DNA from: an uncultured Bacteroides sp.
GTDB lineage: Bacteria; Bacteroidota; Bacteroidia; Bacteroidales; Bacteroidaceae
DNA: 64,000 bases
Assembly (NCBI GenBank): GCA_949292025.1
Contig: CASEYC010000117.1
Location: 1-64,000, forward strand
Direction: 5' to 3'
Shown here one piece after another: positions 1-8,906 of the stretch. The translations under genes were made by a program, and so were the position numbers. Position 1 is the stretch's first letter. Every line of letters starts with the position of its first letter. Below the pieces are notes generated by a model, which saw only the letters and a list, made by a program, of their open reading frames with translations, made no database searches and had not been told where the DNA came from.

Positions 1-301
1 AATATATAATATAGATAATAATCCTGACTCTTTTTGGGGGCGACTTCCGGCTTCTTGTTTCCTCGACACTGATTTCTCAAAAAAATAACTGTTATAACTG
101 TTATTGTTATGCTGTAACGCCACATCCTTAGAACGCATCCCGGCGCTTTGCGTTTTTTAACTCTTAGAAGGCAAAAAACGTGCCGCCTACCGTCCCCCGT
201 TTTGCCGTTATTTGGAAAAAAAGTGTTATCTTTGCGGTGCAATCCAAAAAGAATCATACGACCAAGAAACCGTAAAAACAAAAAAGAGACATCGACACAC
301 T
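1..301. other. Non-coding leader region at left edge
   Basis: No convincing gene is visible. The stretch is AT-rich, with a repeated AACTGTTAT/GTTATAAC pattern around 84-118, and contains the promoter of the DnaJ-like gene near its right end. The end of an upstream gene may lie beyond the left edge, but nothing in these bases shows it. Confidence 0.6.
227..234 (+). promoter_or_regulatory. Bacteroidales -7 element (TATCTTTG)
   Basis: TATCTTTG matches the Bacteroides -7 consensus TAnnTTTG. A TTTG at 211-214 could be the -33 element, but the spacing is shorter than usual. It lies about 70 bp before the ATG at 302, which argues against starting the gene at the in-frame ATG at 212. Confidence 0.6.
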
Positions 302-1090
302 ATGGGAGCAGGCAAATGGATAGGAGGCATCCTGGGATTCATGACCGGAGGACCGCTGGGCGCGCTGGCGGGATTCGCCCTGGGAGCCTTGATAGACAAC
401 ACGGCGGCATCCGCATCGGCCGCCAGCGGCAGCGGGGACATCCCCTGCGGACAGCCGGGAGAGGCGGCGGGACACCGCAACAGTTTCCTCTTCGCGATGC
501 TGGTCATGGCGTCATACATCATCCGCGCGGACGGGCGCATCATGCACAGCGAGATGGAGTACGTGCGCCAGTTCCTCCGCCGCAACTTCGGCGAGCAAGC
601 CGTCGGCGAGGGGCAGCAAATCCTGCTCAACCTCTTCGAGGAACGCAAGCGCATGGACGCGCAAAACCCCGGCGCCTTCCGCCGCACCATCCACGAATGC
701 GGGGCGCAGATAGCCGCCAACCTCAGCTATGAGGAACGCCTGCAACTGCTCAGCTTCCTGGCCAACATCGCCCGGAGCGACGGCCACGTCAGCCCCGAGG
801 AGGTGGACGCGCTGCGCGAAGTGGCTGCCAGCATGGGCCTCTCCGCACGCGAAGCCGAATCCATGCTCAACCTGGGCGGCGACTCGCTGGAAGAAGCCTA
901 CAAGGTGCTGGAAATCACACCCGAAGCCACCGACCAGGAGGTGCGCGCCGCCTACCGGCGCCTCGCCCTGAAGCACCACCCCGACCGCGTGGCCACCCTG
1001 GGCGAAGACGTGAAGAAGGCCGCCGAAGAGAAATTCCAGGAAATCAACAACGCCAAGGAGCGCATCTACAAGGCAAGGGGGATGAAATGA
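302..1090 (+). CDS. TerB-DnaJ co-chaperone (DjlA-like)
   Basis: 262-residue protein. The N-terminus is a glycine-rich hydrophobic segment (about residues 3-32) that could sit in the membrane. A TerB-like helical domain follows (about 65-185), then a C-terminal J-domain with the HPD motif (AYRRLALKHHPDRVA) that stimulates DnaK ATPase. This order is that of DjlA-type co-chaperones. The start at 302 is preferred because the promoter element lies at 227-234 and the extra 30 residues from the upstream ATG are low-complexity and charged. The stop overlaps the aroA start, so the two are probably co-transcribed. Client proteins cannot be inferred. Confidence 0.85.
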   Translation: MGAGKWIGGILGFMTGGPLGALAGFALGALIDNTAASASAASGSGDIPCGQPGEAAGHRNSFLFAMLVMASYIIRADGRIMHSEMEYVRQFLRRNFGEQAVGEGQQILLNLFEERKRMDAQNPGAFRRTIHECGAQIAANLSYEERLQLLSFLANIARSDGHVSPEEVDALREVAASMGLSAREAESMLNLGGDSLEEAYKVLEITPEATDQEVRAAYRRLALKHHPDRVATLGEDVKKAAEEKFQEINNAKERIYKARGMK

Positions 1091-2361
1091 TGGGAACAAC
1101 GCACTACATCCTGACTCCCCCCCGACGCCTGCAAGCCGCCATCGGCCTGCCCGCCTCGAAAAGCATCAGCAACCGCGCCCTCATCCTCCACGCCCTGGCC
1201 GGAGGCCGCACGCGCCCGGAGAACCTGAGCGACTGCGACGACACGCGCGTCATGGTCCAAGCCCTCGCCCGCCCGGAAGCGGACATCCTCGACATCGGCG
1301 CGGCGGGGACGGCCATGCGCTTCCTGACCGCCTACCTCAGCGTGACGCCCGGCACCCGCCTGCTGACCGGCACCGCGCGGATGCAACAACGACCCATCGG
1401 CATCCTGGTGGACGCCCTGCGGAGCCTGGGAGCGCAGATAGGCTATGCCGGAAACGAGGGCTTCCCCCCGCTGCGCATCACGGGCGCACGGCTGGACGGA
1501 CGGGAAGTGACGCTGGCGGGAGACGTCAGCTCGCAATACATCTCCGCCCTGCTGATGACAGGCCCCGTCCTGCCCCAAGGACTGACGCTGCACCTGGCGG
1601 GAAACGTCGTCTCGCGCCCGTACATCGGCCTGACGCTCCAGCTGATGAAGGACTTCGGGGCGCAGGCGGAATGGACTTCGGAGAGCGACATCGCCGTCCG
1701 CCCCGGCGGCTACCACGACACGCCCTTCCGCGTGGAGAGCGACTGGAGCGCGGCGTCCTACTGGTATGAAACGATGGCCCTGTCCCTCCGCACGGATGCG
1801 CAAGCCGAAGTCCGGCTGTCCGGATTGTCCGAAGGCAGCCCCCAGGGAGACAGCCGCGGCGCCGCGCTCTTTGCTCGCCTGGGCGTGCGGACGGAGTTCA
1901 CCGGGCAAGGCGTCGTCCTGCGTGCAGGCGGCAAGCCCGCCCCGCGCCTGGAGGCCGACCTGGTGGACATCCCCGACCTGGCGCAGACGTTCGTGGTGAC
2001 GTGTTGCCTGCTGGACATCCCCTTCCGCTTCAGCGGCCTGCAAAGCCTGAAAATCAAGGAGACGGACCGCCTCAGCGCCCTCACCGCCGAGCTGCGCAAG
2101 CTGGGCTACGTGCTGCGCTGCGAGCAGGACAGCATCCTCGCGTGGACGGGCGAACGCACCGCGCCCCACCCCGCGCCCGTCATCGCCACCTACGAAGACC
2201 ACCGCATGGCCATGGCCTTTGCGCCGGCGTGCCTCCGCGTGCCCGGCCTGCGCATAGCCGACCCGCACGTGGTGTCCAAGTCCTACCCGCACTATTGGGA
2301 CGACCTGCGGAAAGCCGGATTCGGCATCGAAGAAGAAAAGGAAGGAGAAGGAAGAGAATGA
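1087..2361 (+). CDS. aroA: 3-phosphoshikimate 1-carboxyvinyltransferase
   Basis: EPSP synthase, 424 residues, joins shikimate 3-phosphate and phosphoenolpyruvate in the cytoplasmic shikimate pathway to chorismate. Seen: the N-terminal LPASKSISNRALIL substrate loop, GAAGTAMRFLTAYL, QSLKIKETDRLSAL, and the C-terminal EDHRMAMAFAPA motif. Length is normal for the family. It begins inside the stop region of the DnaJ-like gene and its own stop overlaps the next start by ATGA, so translation is probably coupled across three genes. The sequence resembles Bacteroidales orthologues, which tend to be divergent from the E. coli enzyme. Confidence 0.95.
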   Translation: MMGTTHYILTPPRRLQAAIGLPASKSISNRALILHALAGGRTRPENLSDCDDTRVMVQALARPEADILDIGAAGTAMRFLTAYLSVTPGTRLLTGTARMQQRPIGILVDALRSLGAQIGYAGNEGFPPLRITGARLDGREVTLAGDVSSQYISALLMTGPVLPQGLTLHLAGNVVSRPYIGLTLQLMKDFGAQAEWTSESDIAVRPGGYHDTPFRVESDWSAASYWYETMALSLRTDAQAEVRLSGLSEGSPQGDSRGAALFARLGVRTEFTGQGVVLRAGGKPAPRLEADLVDIPDLAQTFVVTCCLLDIPFRFSGLQSLKIKETDRLSALTAELRKLGYVLRCEQDSILAWTGERTAPHPAPVIATYEDHRMAMAFAPACLRVPGLRIADPHVVSKSYPHYWDDLRKAGFGIEEEKEGEGRE

Positions 2362-2798
2362 TTGTATGGATACTCCTGACAGCCTTGCTCGTCCTCGCCG
2401 TGGCGGCCGCCGCAGCGGGCGTGATACGCAACAAGCGGCTGCAACGCCGGGTGGAGCGCGGCGAGATAGCCTCCGTGCCCGACGTGAACCCCGCGGACAT
2501 GGAGTGCTGCGGCCAGCACGAAGTGTGCGAGAAGGAGAGCCTCCTGGCCGCTGTCAGCCGGAAGATAGAGTATTATGACGACGAAGAACTGGACCGCTAC
2601 GCCGGCACCCCGCCCGACGCCTACACGCCGGAGCAGGAAGAGGACTTCCGCGACGTCTTCTACACCATGCAGGCGGAGGACGTGGCAGGATGGGTGCGCA
2701 GCCTCCAGCTGAGGGGCATCGCCCTGCCGGACGGGCTGAAGGACGAGGTGTTCCTCGTCGTCGGCGAGCTGCGGGACGAAAAAACGAAACACGGATAA
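2358..2798 (+). CDS. Small membrane-anchored protein of unknown function
   Basis: 146 residues. One N-terminal transmembrane helix (about residues 1-22, ILLTALLVLAVAAAAAG) is followed by a basic stretch and an acidic cytoplasmic domain containing MECCGQHEVCEKES, a short Cys/His cluster. I do not recognise a named family. It starts on the ATGA overlap with aroA and ends 4 bp before the ABC permease, so it sits in the middle of a tight operon. The Cys/His cluster next to a metal-type permease could suggest metal binding, but that is inference only. Confidence 0.75.
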   Translation: MIVWILLTALLVLAVAAAAAGVIRNKRLQRRVERGEIASVPDVNPADMECCGQHEVCEKESLLAAVSRKIEYYDDEELDRYAGTPPDAYTPEQEEDFRDVFYTMQAEDVAGWVRSLQLRGIALPDGLKDEVFLVVGELRDEKTKHG

Positions 2799-2802
2799 GG
2801 CC

Positions 2803-3624
2803 ATGGACGTATTGCAATACACTTTTTTCCAACACGCGCTCGTCGGGAGCCTGCTGGCCAGCATCGCCTGCGGCATCATCGGCACGTACATCGTCACGCG
2901 GCGGCTGGTGTTCATCAGCGGCGGCCTGACGCACGCCTCGTTCGGCGGCATCGGCATCGGGCTGTACACGGGCGTTTCCCCGCTGCTCTCGGCCAGCGTG
3001 TTCGCCGTGCTCTCCGCCTTCGGGGTGGAGTGGCTGAGCAAGCGCAAGGACATGCGCGAGGACTCGGCCATCGCCGTATTCTGGGCGCTGGGCATGGCGG
3101 TGGGGGTGATATTCACCTTCCTGTCGCCCGGCTTCGCGCCGGACTTGTCCGCCTACCTCTTCGGCAACATCCTGACCATCACGCGGGCCGACCTGCTGAT
3201 GCTGGCCGCCGTGGCGGTGGCGCTGGCGGTGTTTTTCGCCCTCTTCCGCCGCCCCGTCGTGTACGTGGCGTTCGACCGCGAATTTGCCCGCTCGCAAGGC
3301 CTGCCGGTGCGGCTGTTCGAATACCTGCTGATGCTGTTCATCGCGCTGACCATCGTGGCTTGCCTGCGCATCGTGGGCATCGTGCTGGTCATCTCGCTGC
3401 TGACCATCCCGCAGATGACGGCCAACCTGTTCTCCCACCGCTTCCACCGCATCATCTGGCTGTCCGTCGGCATCGGCTATGCCAGTTGCCTGTGCGGGCT
3501 TGGGTTGTCCTTCCGGTGGAACATCCCCTCCGGGGCGTCCATCATCTTCTGCTCCATCCTCATCTATGCCGCGTGCAAGGCGGGGAAGAGCCTGTGGACG
3601 TATGGCAGGAGACGAAGCGAATAA
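2803..3624 (+). CDS. ABC-3 family metal ABC transporter permease (ZnuB/MntB-like)
   Basis: 273 residues with about eight or nine hydrophobic segments. It belongs to the ABC-3 permease family of zinc, manganese and iron importers; the opening GSLLASIACGIIGTYIVTRR and the GGLTHASFGGIGIGL segment are typical. It would form the membrane channel of an importer. No ATPase or periplasmic binding protein gene is next to it, so its partners must be elsewhere. It lies 4 bp downstream of the small membrane protein and ends the aroA operon. The metal cannot be told from the sequence. Confidence 0.88.
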   Translation: MDVLQYTFFQHALVGSLLASIACGIIGTYIVTRRLVFISGGLTHASFGGIGIGLYTGVSPLLSASVFAVLSAFGVEWLSKRKDMREDSAIAVFWALGMAVGVIFTFLSPGFAPDLSAYLFGNILTITRADLLMLAAVAVALAVFFALFRRPVVYVAFDREFARSQGLPVRLFEYLLMLFIALTIVACLRIVGIVLVISLLTIPQMTANLFSHRFHRIIWLSVGIGYASCLCGLGLSFRWNIPSGASIIFCSILIYAACKAGKSLWTYGRRRSE

Positions 3625-3635
3625 AAGAATTTAAT

Positions 3636-3743
3636 TTAGGCGCGGATTACGCGGATTTCACGGATATATTATTTGTTAAACCATTTACATTCAAAATTCT
3701 ATGATAAAAATTAATCCGTGAAATCCGCGTAATCCGCGCCTAA
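3636..3743. repeat. CGCGGATT-type inverted repeat, copy 1
   Basis: 30-bp arms at 3636-3665 and 3714-3743 are reverse complements (arm begins TTAGGCGCGGATTACGCGG). The 48-bp centre is AT-rich. It lies after the ABC permease and before tsaE, and is followed directly by the motif CCGATAAATTATCA. The same family occurs at 16901, 19783, 22299, 51160, 58004 and 58087. Confidence 0.9.
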
Positions 3744-3748
3744 AATCC

Positions 3749-3763
3749 ACCGATAAATTATCA
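3749..3763 (+). promoter_or_regulatory. Boundary motif ACCGATAAATTATCA before tsaE
   Basis: Contains the palindrome GATAAATTATC. The same motif, in the same orientation relative to the next start codon, lies upstream of genes starting at 19760, 43047, 58234 and 63912. Its function is unknown. Confidence 0.5.
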
Positions 3764-3783
3764 ACTAACAACAATATAACAAT

Positions 3784-4212
3784 ATGACAGAAATCAAGAT
3801 TCAATCATTGGAGCACATCCACGAAGCCGCCCGCCAGTTCGTCGAAGCCATGGGCGACAACACCGTCTTCGCCTTCTACGGGAAGATGGGCGCCGGGAAA
3901 ACCACGTTCATCAAAGCCGTGTGCGAGGAGCTGGGCGTGGAAGACGTGGTGACATCGCCCACCTTCGCCATCGTCAACGAATACCGCTCCGCCACGACGG
4001 GCGAGCTGGTCTACCACTTCGACTTCTACCGCATCAAGAAGCTGGAAGAAGTGTATGACATGGGCTATGAAGACTACTTCTATTGCGGCGCCGTCTGCTT
4101 CATCGAGTGGCCGGAACTGGTGGAAGAGCTCCTGCCGGGCGACGCCGTGAAAGTGACCATCGACGAACAAGCGGACGGCACCCGCCTGCTGGTCCTCCAA
4201 GAGCCAGCCTGA
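3784..4212 (+). CDS. tsaE: tRNA threonylcarbamoyladenosine biosynthesis ATPase
   Basis: 142 residues, full length for TsaE (YjeE). It hydrolyses ATP as a partner of TsaB and TsaD in making the t6A37 modification of ANN-decoding tRNAs. Seen: Walker [11 protein letters not shown] (about residues 32-41), [18 protein letters not shown] and FIEWPE, all hallmarks of the family. The next gene starts 4 bp after its stop, so the two are likely co-transcribed. It follows a repeat block and the boundary motif rather than an obvious TAnnTTTG promoter. Confidence 0.95.
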   Translation: MTEIKIQSLEHIHEAARQFVEAMGDNTVFAFYGKMGAGKTTFIKAVCEELGVEDVVTSPTFAIVNEYRSATTGELVYHFDFYRIKKLEEVYDMGYEDYFYCGAVCFIEWPELVEELLPGDAVKVTIDEQADGTRLLVLQEPA

Positions 4213-4216
4213 ACGT

Positions 4217-4435
4217 ATGGCCAGCCAATACATCATCCAAGGCATCTTTGCCTTCGCGGGCATAGTCTCCCTGCTGGCCTCCCTGTTCAACTGGGATTGG
4301 TTCTTCACGGCACGCAACGCCCAGTTCGTGGTGCGCAACGTCGGGCGGAAGCAAGCCCGCTGGTTCTACGGCGCGTTAGGGGGGATTCTGATAGGGATGG
4401 CGGCGTTCTTCTTCACGCACACGGAGCAGGCGTGA
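4217..4435 (+). CDS. Small two-helix membrane protein, Imm17-like
   Basis: 72 residues with two hydrophobic helices (about 8-26 and 48-66) separated by WFFTARNAQFVVRNVGRKQARWFYG. This layout resembles the immunity 17 (Imm17) family of small membrane proteins as I remember it; I could not search. Imm17 members were named from polymorphic toxin loci, but no toxin gene is adjacent here. It lies 4 bp after tsaE and converges with tadA. An alternative is a conserved housekeeping membrane protein with no immunity role. Confidence 0.65.
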   Translation: MASQYIIQGIFAFAGIVSLLASLFNWDWFFTARNAQFVVRNVGRKQARWFYGALGGILIGMAAFFFTHTEQA

Positions 4436-4442
4436 CCCGCGG

Positions 4443-4874
4443 TCAGCGGCGCGCCGCAAAGAACGCCTTCATCAGCGCGGCGCATTCGTCCGCCAGCAAG
4501 CCTTGCACCACCTCCGTCTTGGGATGCAGGGCTTGCGGCGCATAGCGGCGATACCCGCGCTTGACGTCCTCCGCGCCGAAGACGAGCCGCCTCAGCTGCG
4601 CCCACCCGATGGCTCCGGCGCACATCACGCAAGGCTCCACGGTGACATACAGCGTGCATTCGTTCAGGTACTTGCCTCCCAGGGTGGACGCCGCCGCGGT
4701 GATGGCTTGCATCTCGGCATGGGCGGTGACGTCCGTCAAGGTCTCCGTCAGGTTGTGCGCACGGGCAATGATGCGGTCTTTGCACACCACCACGGCGCCC
4801 ACGGGAATCTCGCCGCGTCCGGCCGCCTGGCGCGCCTCGGCCAAAGCTTGTCTCATGTAATAGGTATCATCCAT
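4443..4874 (-). CDS. tadA: tRNA-specific adenosine-34 deaminase
   Basis: 143 residues of the cytidine/deoxycytidylate deaminase fold. Converts A34 of tRNA-Arg (ACG) to inosine. Seen: the zinc-binding HAEMQAI motif (His and catalytic Glu) and PCVMCAGAI (two Cys ligands), plus IPVGAVVV near the N-terminus and RRLVFGAEDVKRG, which fits TadA better than other deaminases. It lies 13 bp downstream of a small DNA-binding-like gene and is probably co-transcribed with it. Confidence 0.93.
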   Translation of the reverse strand: MDDTYYMRQALAEARQAAGRGEIPVGAVVVCKDRIIARAHNLTETLTDVTAHAEMQAITAAASTLGGKYLNECTLYVTVEPCVMCAGAIGWAQLRRLVFGAEDVKRGYRRYAPQALHPKTEVVQGLLADECAALMKAFFAARR

Positions 4875-4887
4875 ACAGGGGGTAGGT

Positions 4888-5121
4888 TTATCTTCTCATG
4901 TCATGCTCCCCGAACAAGGTGGGGTAATCATCTTCCATGTTCTTGTGAATGAATCCGAGGATGGTCTCCCGAAACCAGCGCGACTTGTTGGTTATCTTGT
5001 ACTTGGCAAGATAACGGTCCACGATGCGCAATTCCTCGTCGCTCATCAGGCAGACGATGCGCTGCTCGCGTTTGGGCTCGAGCGGGGTGGCCTTGGCGCA
5101 GGTTTTGTCTCTTTTCCTCAT
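4888..5121 (-). CDS. Small ribbon-helix-helix-like protein
   Basis: 77 residues starting MRKRDKTCAKA. The basic N-terminus and the stretch RIVCLMSDEELRIVDRYLAKY followed by KSRWFRETIL resemble ribbon-helix-helix DNA-binding or mobilisation-type proteins: a beta strand, then two helices. The start at 5121 is preferred over the longer frame because residues before it read through promoter-like DNA. It lies just upstream of tadA in the same operon. Function unknown; it may bind the direct repeats in the adjacent divergent promoter region. Confidence 0.65.
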   Translation of the reverse strand: MRKRDKTCAKATPLEPKREQRIVCLMSDEELRIVDRYLAKYKITNKSRWFRETILGFIHKNMEDDYPTLFGEHDMRR

Positions 5122-5130
5122 ATTCCTGGG

Positions 5131-5138
5131 CAAATTTA
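5131..5138 (-). promoter_or_regulatory. Possible -7 element (TAAATTTG)
   Basis: The reverse complement of 5131-5138 is TAAATTTG, matching TAnnTTTG. It is close to the ATG at 5121, which would give a very short leader. It overlaps the direct repeat TGGGCAAATTT (5127-5137, again at 5181-5191). Confidence 0.4.
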
Positions 5139-5234
5139 CGTTTCTTGGAGGAAATATACAAAGGATAGGGGGAAAACCTATGGGCAAATTTCGCATTTCT
5201 GCCGAAATCCTACAGATATTCCACGGATTTTGCG

Positions 5235-5242
5235 TAAGTTTG
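5235..5242 (+). promoter_or_regulatory. Bacteroidales -7 element (TAAGTTTG)
   Basis: TAAGTTTG matches TAnnTTTG, about 37 bp upstream of the thioredoxin lipoprotein ATG at 5279. No clear -33 TTTG is seen. It sets the start at 5279 and excludes the long in-frame extension. Confidence 0.6.
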
Positions 5243-5278
5243 CAGCCGTATAACAAATCATTTTTGAAAGAAACAACA

Positions 5279-6370
5279 ATGAAAAAGGTTACTTATGTGC
5301 TTGCTACAGCCGCATTCCTCGCTGCCTGTAGCGGAAATCAAGGCTACACGGTGACAGGTACCGTGGATGGTGCAGCCGATGGCACCGTGGTTTATCTCCA
5401 ACAGCAGGAAGGCCGCCAGTTCATCAAGCTGGATTCGGCAGTCATCCAAGACGGACAATTCACGCTCGAAGGCAGGCAAGACACGACCAAAGTCTGCCTC
5501 CTGACCTGCAAAGCCGGCGAAGAGGCTGTAGGCATGGATTTCTTCCTGGAAAACGGACAGATAAACGTGCAACTGTCTGCCGATGCCAACAGCGCCACCG
5601 GCACCCCGAACAACGATGCCTACCAGACCATCCGCCAACAACTCAATGACCTGAACAAGCAAGCATTCGCCACCTACGAAGCCATGGGAGACTCCACGTT
5701 GACCGATGAACAACGCGAAGCCAAAGGCAAAGACCTGGAGGCGCTCGAAGTGAAGATGACCGAAATCACCAACGCAGGCATCTCCCAAAACATCACCAAC
5801 GCCGTGGGCGTCTACCTGCTGAAGCGCAATTACTACAACATGAGCGTGGAAGAACTGGATCCGCTGATGCCGCAGATTTCCGCCACATACGCCAACGACC
5901 CCGCCATCATCCGCATCAAGGAGAATGTGGAGAAGCTGAAGGCCACCGCCGTCGGTCAGAAGTTCACCGACTTCGAGATGCAGACGCCTGACGGGAAGGC
6001 CGTGAAACTGTCCGACTACGTGGGCAAGGGTAAAGTGGTCTTGGTAGACTTCTGGGCAAGCTGGTGTGGTCCTTGCCGCCGCGAGATGCCCAACCTGGTG
6101 GAAGCCTACAAGAAATACCGCAACAAGGGCTTTGAAATCGTGGGCGTATCCTTGGACCGCGACGCAGAAGCCTGGAAGAACGGCATCGAGAAGCTGGACA
6201 TCACGTGGCCGCAAATGTCCGACCTGAAGTATTGGGATTGCGAAGGCGCCAAGCTGTATGCCGTGAGCAGCATTCCCCACACCGTACTGATTGACGGCGA
6301 AGGCGTCATCCTGGCACGCGGCTTGCATGGGGAGGAACTCCAGGAACAAATCGCTGAAGCTTTGAAATAA
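5279..6370 (+). CDS. TlpA-family thioredoxin lipoprotein with DUF4369-like N-terminus
   Basis: 363 residues. A lipoprotein signal peptide (lipobox FLAAC, Cys at about 17) leads to a beta-rich DUF4369-like domain (about 22-120), a helical linker, and a C-terminal thioredoxin domain (about 225-363) with the redox motif WASWCGPCRREMPN and the cis-Pro region SSIPHTVLID. Likely a periplasmic, lipid-anchored thiol-disulfide reductase. Its exact substrate is unknown; relatives assist extracytoplasmic protein folding or cytochrome maturation. It stands alone between a divergent promoter region and a bidirectional terminator. Confidence 0.9.
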   Translation: MKKVTYVLATAAFLAACSGNQGYTVTGTVDGAADGTVVYLQQQEGRQFIKLDSAVIQDGQFTLEGRQDTTKVCLLTCKAGEEAVGMDFFLENGQINVQLSADANSATGTPNNDAYQTIRQQLNDLNKQAFATYEAMGDSTLTDEQREAKGKDLEALEVKMTEITNAGISQNITNAVGVYLLKRNYYNMSVEELDPLMPQISATYANDPAIIRIKENVEKLKATAVGQKFTDFEMQTPDGKAVKLSDYVGKGKVVLVDFWASWCGPCRREMPNLVEAYKKYRNKGFEIVGVSLDRDAEAWKNGIEKLDITWPQMSDLKYWDCEGAKLYAVSSIPHTVLIDGEGVILARGLHGEELQEQIAEALK

Positions 6371-6390
6371 GGCTTCAACCTGATATATGC

Positions 6391-6426
6391 AAAAAGAAGA
6401 GGGCGCGTCCCTCTTCTTTTTTTTTC
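6391..6426. terminator. Bidirectional Rho-independent terminator
   Basis: Stem AAGAAGAGGG / CCCTCTTCTT with a short GCG-type loop, a T-run on the plus strand and an A-run on the other side. It separates the convergent thioredoxin and PepSY genes. Confidence 0.85.
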
Positions 6427-6433
6427 AGGAAAC

Positions 6434-7264
6434 TCACTTCCTCCGCAGCTTCCGTATCCACAAGTAATAGCCTGTCAACGGCAGGGAAGCCCCTACCAGT
6501 GCGGCCAGGAAATACAGGATGCGTGTAGTCAGTCCTCCCCAGGTGCCGATGTGAAGGGCCTTCACCAACGGACGTGCATCCGCCCCCAACAGACCGTACA
6601 CCCACTCCCTGTACCAACCGAAAGACCAACTCAACCCGGTCAACGCCATCAGCAACAGCAAAAGCAGCGCATACATCCCGCCCGCCACGTGCAGGCCATA
6701 CCAGAAACGGGACCATCCCCGGCGGGTGACTATCTTCAGGCTGTTGAGCAGCCCCTTCTTCATGCGGGGCCACCAGATGACCACCCCCGACAGCAATACG
6801 AACACGAACAGCAGCGTGCTGACGCCCACCAGCAGCTTGCCCCAGTAGACGCCCCCGTCCGCCGGACGACTGCCCAGCAACCAGCGGTGCAGGCGGAACA
6901 TCGTCTGGAAAAACGGCAGACGCTCGTATTTGCCCACAATCTCCCCCGTATAGGGATGGACAAACACCGCGGCGCGCTTGGGCTTGGAGAGATTGACCTG
7001 ATAGGTGCGGTCTGCCTCGGGAAAGGCTTTGACACCCTTCACCGTGACTCCCTCCGGCAAGGTGGCAGCCACCAAGGCGGCGGCTTCCTCGGTGGAAATC
7101 CGCGTGCCGGACGGTTCCGGCACACGGTAAAGATGCGGCTTGGCCCACTGCGTCACCTCGTCCTCGAACACCAGCATTGCCCCGGAGAAGCAAATCAGCG
7201 TGACGAGGATGCCGAAGGGGACGGACAACCAAAGGTGCAGCTTGCGAAAAACGTTCTTCATCAT
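6434..7264 (-). CDS. PepSY-associated transmembrane protein
   Basis: 276 residues with an N-terminal helix (FRKLHLWLSVPFGILVTLICF), a periplasmic PepSY region, a second conserved helix pair after MFRLHRWLLG and GVVIWWPRMKKGL, and a C-terminal helix. The histidines in KLHLW, RLHRW and GLHVAGG are typical of PepSY-TM proteins, which often act with siderophore receptors, probably as ferric reductases. It is the last gene of the TonB receptor/DUF4374 operon, 13 bp after DUF4374. A role in iron uptake is inferred from family and context. Confidence 0.88.
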   Translation of the reverse strand: MMKNVFRKLHLWLSVPFGILVTLICFSGAMLVFEDEVTQWAKPHLYRVPEPSGTRISTEEAAALVAATLPEGVTVKGVKAFPEADRTYQVNLSKPKRAAVFVHPYTGEIVGKYERLPFFQTMFRLHRWLLGSRPADGGVYWGKLLVGVSTLLFVFVLLSGVVIWWPRMKKGLLNSLKIVTRRGWSRFWYGLHVAGGMYALLLLLLMALTGLSWSFGWYREWVYGLLGADARPLVKALHIGTWGGLTTRILYFLAALVGASLPLTGYYLWIRKLRRK

Positions 7265-7277
7265 GCTTCAAAAGAAG

Positions 7278-8768
<1,491 letters not shown>

Positions 8769-8773
8769 TCAGG

Positions 8774-8883
8774 GAGTTCCAGTACGGACGGAACCGAGTT
8801 CCAGTACGGGCGGAACCGAGTTCCAGTACGGGTGGAACCGAGTTCCAGTACGGGTGGAACCGAGTTCCAGTACGGGTGGAACC
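8774..8883. repeat. Tandem palindromic array, 5 x 22 bp
   Basis: Five head-to-tail 22-bp units at 8774, 8796, 8818, 8840 and 8862. The last three are identical; the first two differ at one or two bases. Each unit has arms GTTCCA / TGGAAC around a 7-base centre, and the unit junctions form a second palindrome, GGAACCGAGTTCC. It lies in the 171-bp gap between the receptor stop and the DUF4374 start, inside the presumed operon. The same family recurs at 43873-43938. Confidence 0.95.
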
Positions 8884-8906
8884 GTGTCACTGCCGTACGA
8901 TGGAAG

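Noticed and set aside
8774..8883. Possible CRISPR array
   Set aside because: Units are contiguous with no spacers and there are no cas genes in the window.
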